Source: UBA3071 sp965369635
Lineage (GTDB): Bacteria; Chloroflexota; Anaerolineae; UBA3071
Direction: 5' to 3'
Assembly: GCA_965369635.1 (NCBI GenBank)
Contig: CBDURC010000199.1
Location: 1 to 5,672, forward strand
DNA length: 5,672 bases
Shown here: positions 4,711 through 5,672 of the stretch, piece by piece
Numbering within the stretch: position 1 is the first letter of the stretch
How the letters are laid out: every line of letters starts with the position of its first letter
The notes under the pieces: model-generated
What the model saw: only the letters and a program-made list of their open reading frames with translations
Database searches by the model: none
Told to the model about the DNA's origin: nothing
Translations under genes and position numbers: made by a program

Positions 4711-5538
4711 TCAACTATTCGCCAGGAGCCACCGTTCGACCTGCGCCCGGGTGGGGATGCCTCGCGTGCCAACCTGCTCCACCGAAAAGGAAGCTACAAT
4801 GTTGGCGAAACGGGCGGCCCGCAGCGGATCGCCGGTCTCATCGAGACGGATCAGGAAAGCAGCCGTGAAGACGTCACCTGCGCCGGTGGGGTCCACCTCG
4901 TGGGTGATACGCGGAGACACCTCGTATCTCTCGCCCTCGACAAACACCGTTGCCCCTTTCCAACCGGCGGTGAGGACGACGATCCTGCACAGCCGGACGT
5001 ACTCTTGCAGTTGCAGCAAGTCACCTCCCATGTCCTCCTCGCTCAGCACCAGCACATCGGCGGAGGGAAGCAGGTGCACGGCGCTATCCCATGGACGGGA
5101 GCTCACCCGTCCGGCGTCGTCCCACTGCCGCATCCATCCTTGCGGCGTTACACCGACCATCCCATCAAAGCAGGTGACCATGTCTGGCTCTATCTCCTGC
5201 GCCAGCGGCCCCAGCAGCACGACGGGAATCCGCTGCCAGTCTCTCGGCACGTCGGCACGACGCAGTGATCCAGCCACCGCGTGGATGACTTGCTGCCGGC
5301 CCTGGGGACCGTACACGTTTTCGAAGGTCGTGGTCACAGGAGAAGGGAGACACAGGACTTCGATGCCAGGCAATAACTCCGCCAGCGGCAGATCTGGCGC
5401 CGCACGGGTGAGCACTGCCGGCCGTCGGTCCAGGCGGGCAGCGGTGATCGCCGCGTAGGTGACGGTGCCGCCGATGCGGTAGCCGTCGGGGTGCACATCT
5501 TTGGTCGCGTGGCCTACGGCCAGGAAGTCAGGAGGCAC
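4711..5538 (-). CDS. PfkB-family (ribokinase-like) sugar or polyol kinase
   Basis: This 275-residue protein should move the gamma-phosphate of ATP to a hydroxyl of a sugar, polyol or nucleoside. The C-terminal PfkB signature is intact: DPTGAGDVF (216-224), with the anion-hole GAG and catalytic-base Asp222, followed by AAFLIRL. The N-terminus FLAVGHATKDV (5-15) and the Gly pair RIGGTVTYAA (21-30) are the substrate-side elements. VLLGPLAQE (107-115), VLVLSEEDM (162-170) and VVLTAGWKGATVF (187-199) are the expected central and nucleotide-side strands. It is somewhat shorter than the usual ~300 residues, with a reduced lid. The VGH-x-x-x-D...GG-x-x-x-YAA beginning reminds me of inositol-kinase-like members, but substrate cannot be read from sequence. 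The start is GTG 5536-5538, with AGGA (5546-5549) seven bases upstream; the nearby ATG at 5554-5556 is out of frame and stops after five codons. It converges with the 443-residue gene. Confidence 0.93.
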   Translation of the reverse strand: MPPDFLAVGHATKDVHPDGYRIGGTVTYAAITAARLDRRPAVLTRAAPDLPLAELLPGIEVLCLPSPVTTTFENVYGPQGRQQVIHAVAGSLRRADVPRDWQRIPVVLLGPLAQEIEPDMVTCFDGMVGVTPQGWMRQWDDAGRVSSRPWDSAVHLLPSADVLVLSEEDMGGDLLQLQEYVRLCRIVVLTAGWKGATVFVEGERYEVSPRITHEVDPTGAGDVFTAAFLIRLDETGDPLRAARFANIVASFSVEQVGTRGIPTRAQVERWLLANS

Positions 5539-5545
5539 TATGGGT

Positions 5546-5550
5546 TCCTC
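5546..5550 (-). promoter_or_regulatory. Ribosome binding site deciding the GTG start of the kinase
   Basis: GAGGA on the minus strand, seven bases before the GTG at 5538. No in-frame ATG lies nearby upstream. Confidence 0.7.
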
Positions 5551-5556
5551 TTCATT

Positions 5557-5584
5557 CTATCATGCACAGGCTATCATGCACAGG
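5557..5584. repeat. Perfect 14-bp tandem duplication upstream of the kinase
   Basis: CTATCATGCACAGG occurs at 5557-5570 and 5571-5584. On the minus strand it lies 19-46 bases before the kinase start and carries two ATGATAG words that resemble -10 elements, so it may overlap the kinase promoter. On the plus strand it supplies the ATG (5562-5564) of a possible divergent reading frame. Confidence 0.85.
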
Positions 5585-5672
5585 CGATAATCCAACCAAC
5601 CTGCCACGTTTGACCGAAGACGACATCCGCCGCTTGGCAACGGCTCAAGGCCGGGCAAAGACTTGGCCGCGG
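5562..5672 (+). CDS. Possible 5' fragment of a divergent gene, truncated by window end
   Basis: A frame from ATG 5562 stays open to the last base (37 codons). The first 13 codons, partly the tandem repeat, look unlike protein, but from 5601 it reads LPRLTEDDIRRLATAQ and on to TWPR. That resembles the opening of a small domain with a helix-start motif (LTEDDIRRLA) and is similar to what I recall of N-termini of SWIM zinc-finger proteins. There is no ribosome binding site before 5562; TTG at 5610 is an alternative start, also without one. The fragment is too short for a firm call, and a chance open frame in GC-rich DNA is possible. Confidence 0.33.
   Translation, partial: MHRLSCTGDNPTNLPRLTEDDIRRLATAQGRAKTWPR

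Noticed and set aside
4751..5458. Plus-strand open frame opposite the kinase
   Set aside because: Ser/Arg/Thr-rich shadow of the PfkB gene with no motif.

Overview
The window reads as a chromosomal segment of a GC-rich bacterium (roughly 60% G+C by eye). Chloroflexota (Anaerolineae/Caldilineae type) is my best guess. The reasons are a lipoprotein with a long Thr-Pro-rich stalk carrying small beta-rich domains, the mix of orphan housekeeping-type genes, and an intergenic TCGTAGTG-type inverted repeat. None of these is decisive, so the taxonomy is inference.

Layout, left to right. (1) 2-556 (+): the C-terminal part of a YtcJ-like metal-dependent amidohydrolase, cut by the window edge. (2) 557-640: convergent gap holding a 10-nt-period degenerate repeat. 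(3) 641-1297 (-): GNAT acetyltransferase. (4) 1294-2280 (-): lipoprotein with two tandem OB-like domains; its stop overlaps the GNAT start, so the two form a minus-strand pair read lipoprotein then GNAT. (5) 2328-2463 (+): a strong sigma70-type promoter and a complete selenocysteine tRNA gene (selC, anticodon UCA), divergent from the lipoprotein. (6) 2610-3038 (+): CoA-binding (YccU-type) protein. (7) 3048-3106: imperfect inverted repeat. (8) 3286-4617 (+): a 443-residue protein of unrecognised family with a possible polymerase-beta-type nucleotidyltransferase motif. (9) 4711-5538 (-): PfkB-family sugar/polyol kinase. (10) 5562-5672 (+): a possible 5' fragment of a divergent gene running off the edge.

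The genes do not form one pathway. The amidohydrolase, acetyltransferase, CoA-binding protein and kinase are isolated small-molecule or housekeeping functions, and only the lipoprotein/GNAT pair is clearly coupled. The most informative single feature is selC, which says the organism probably makes selenoproteins, although no selA, selB, selD or selenoprotein gene is visible here. A second theme is a recurring set of short (9-14 bp) perfect or near-perfect tandem duplications at gene borders: at the 3' end of selC, at the lipoprotein/GNAT junction and on both sides of the kinase gene. I see no CRISPR array, transposase, integrase, toxin-antitoxin pair or recognisable defence system.
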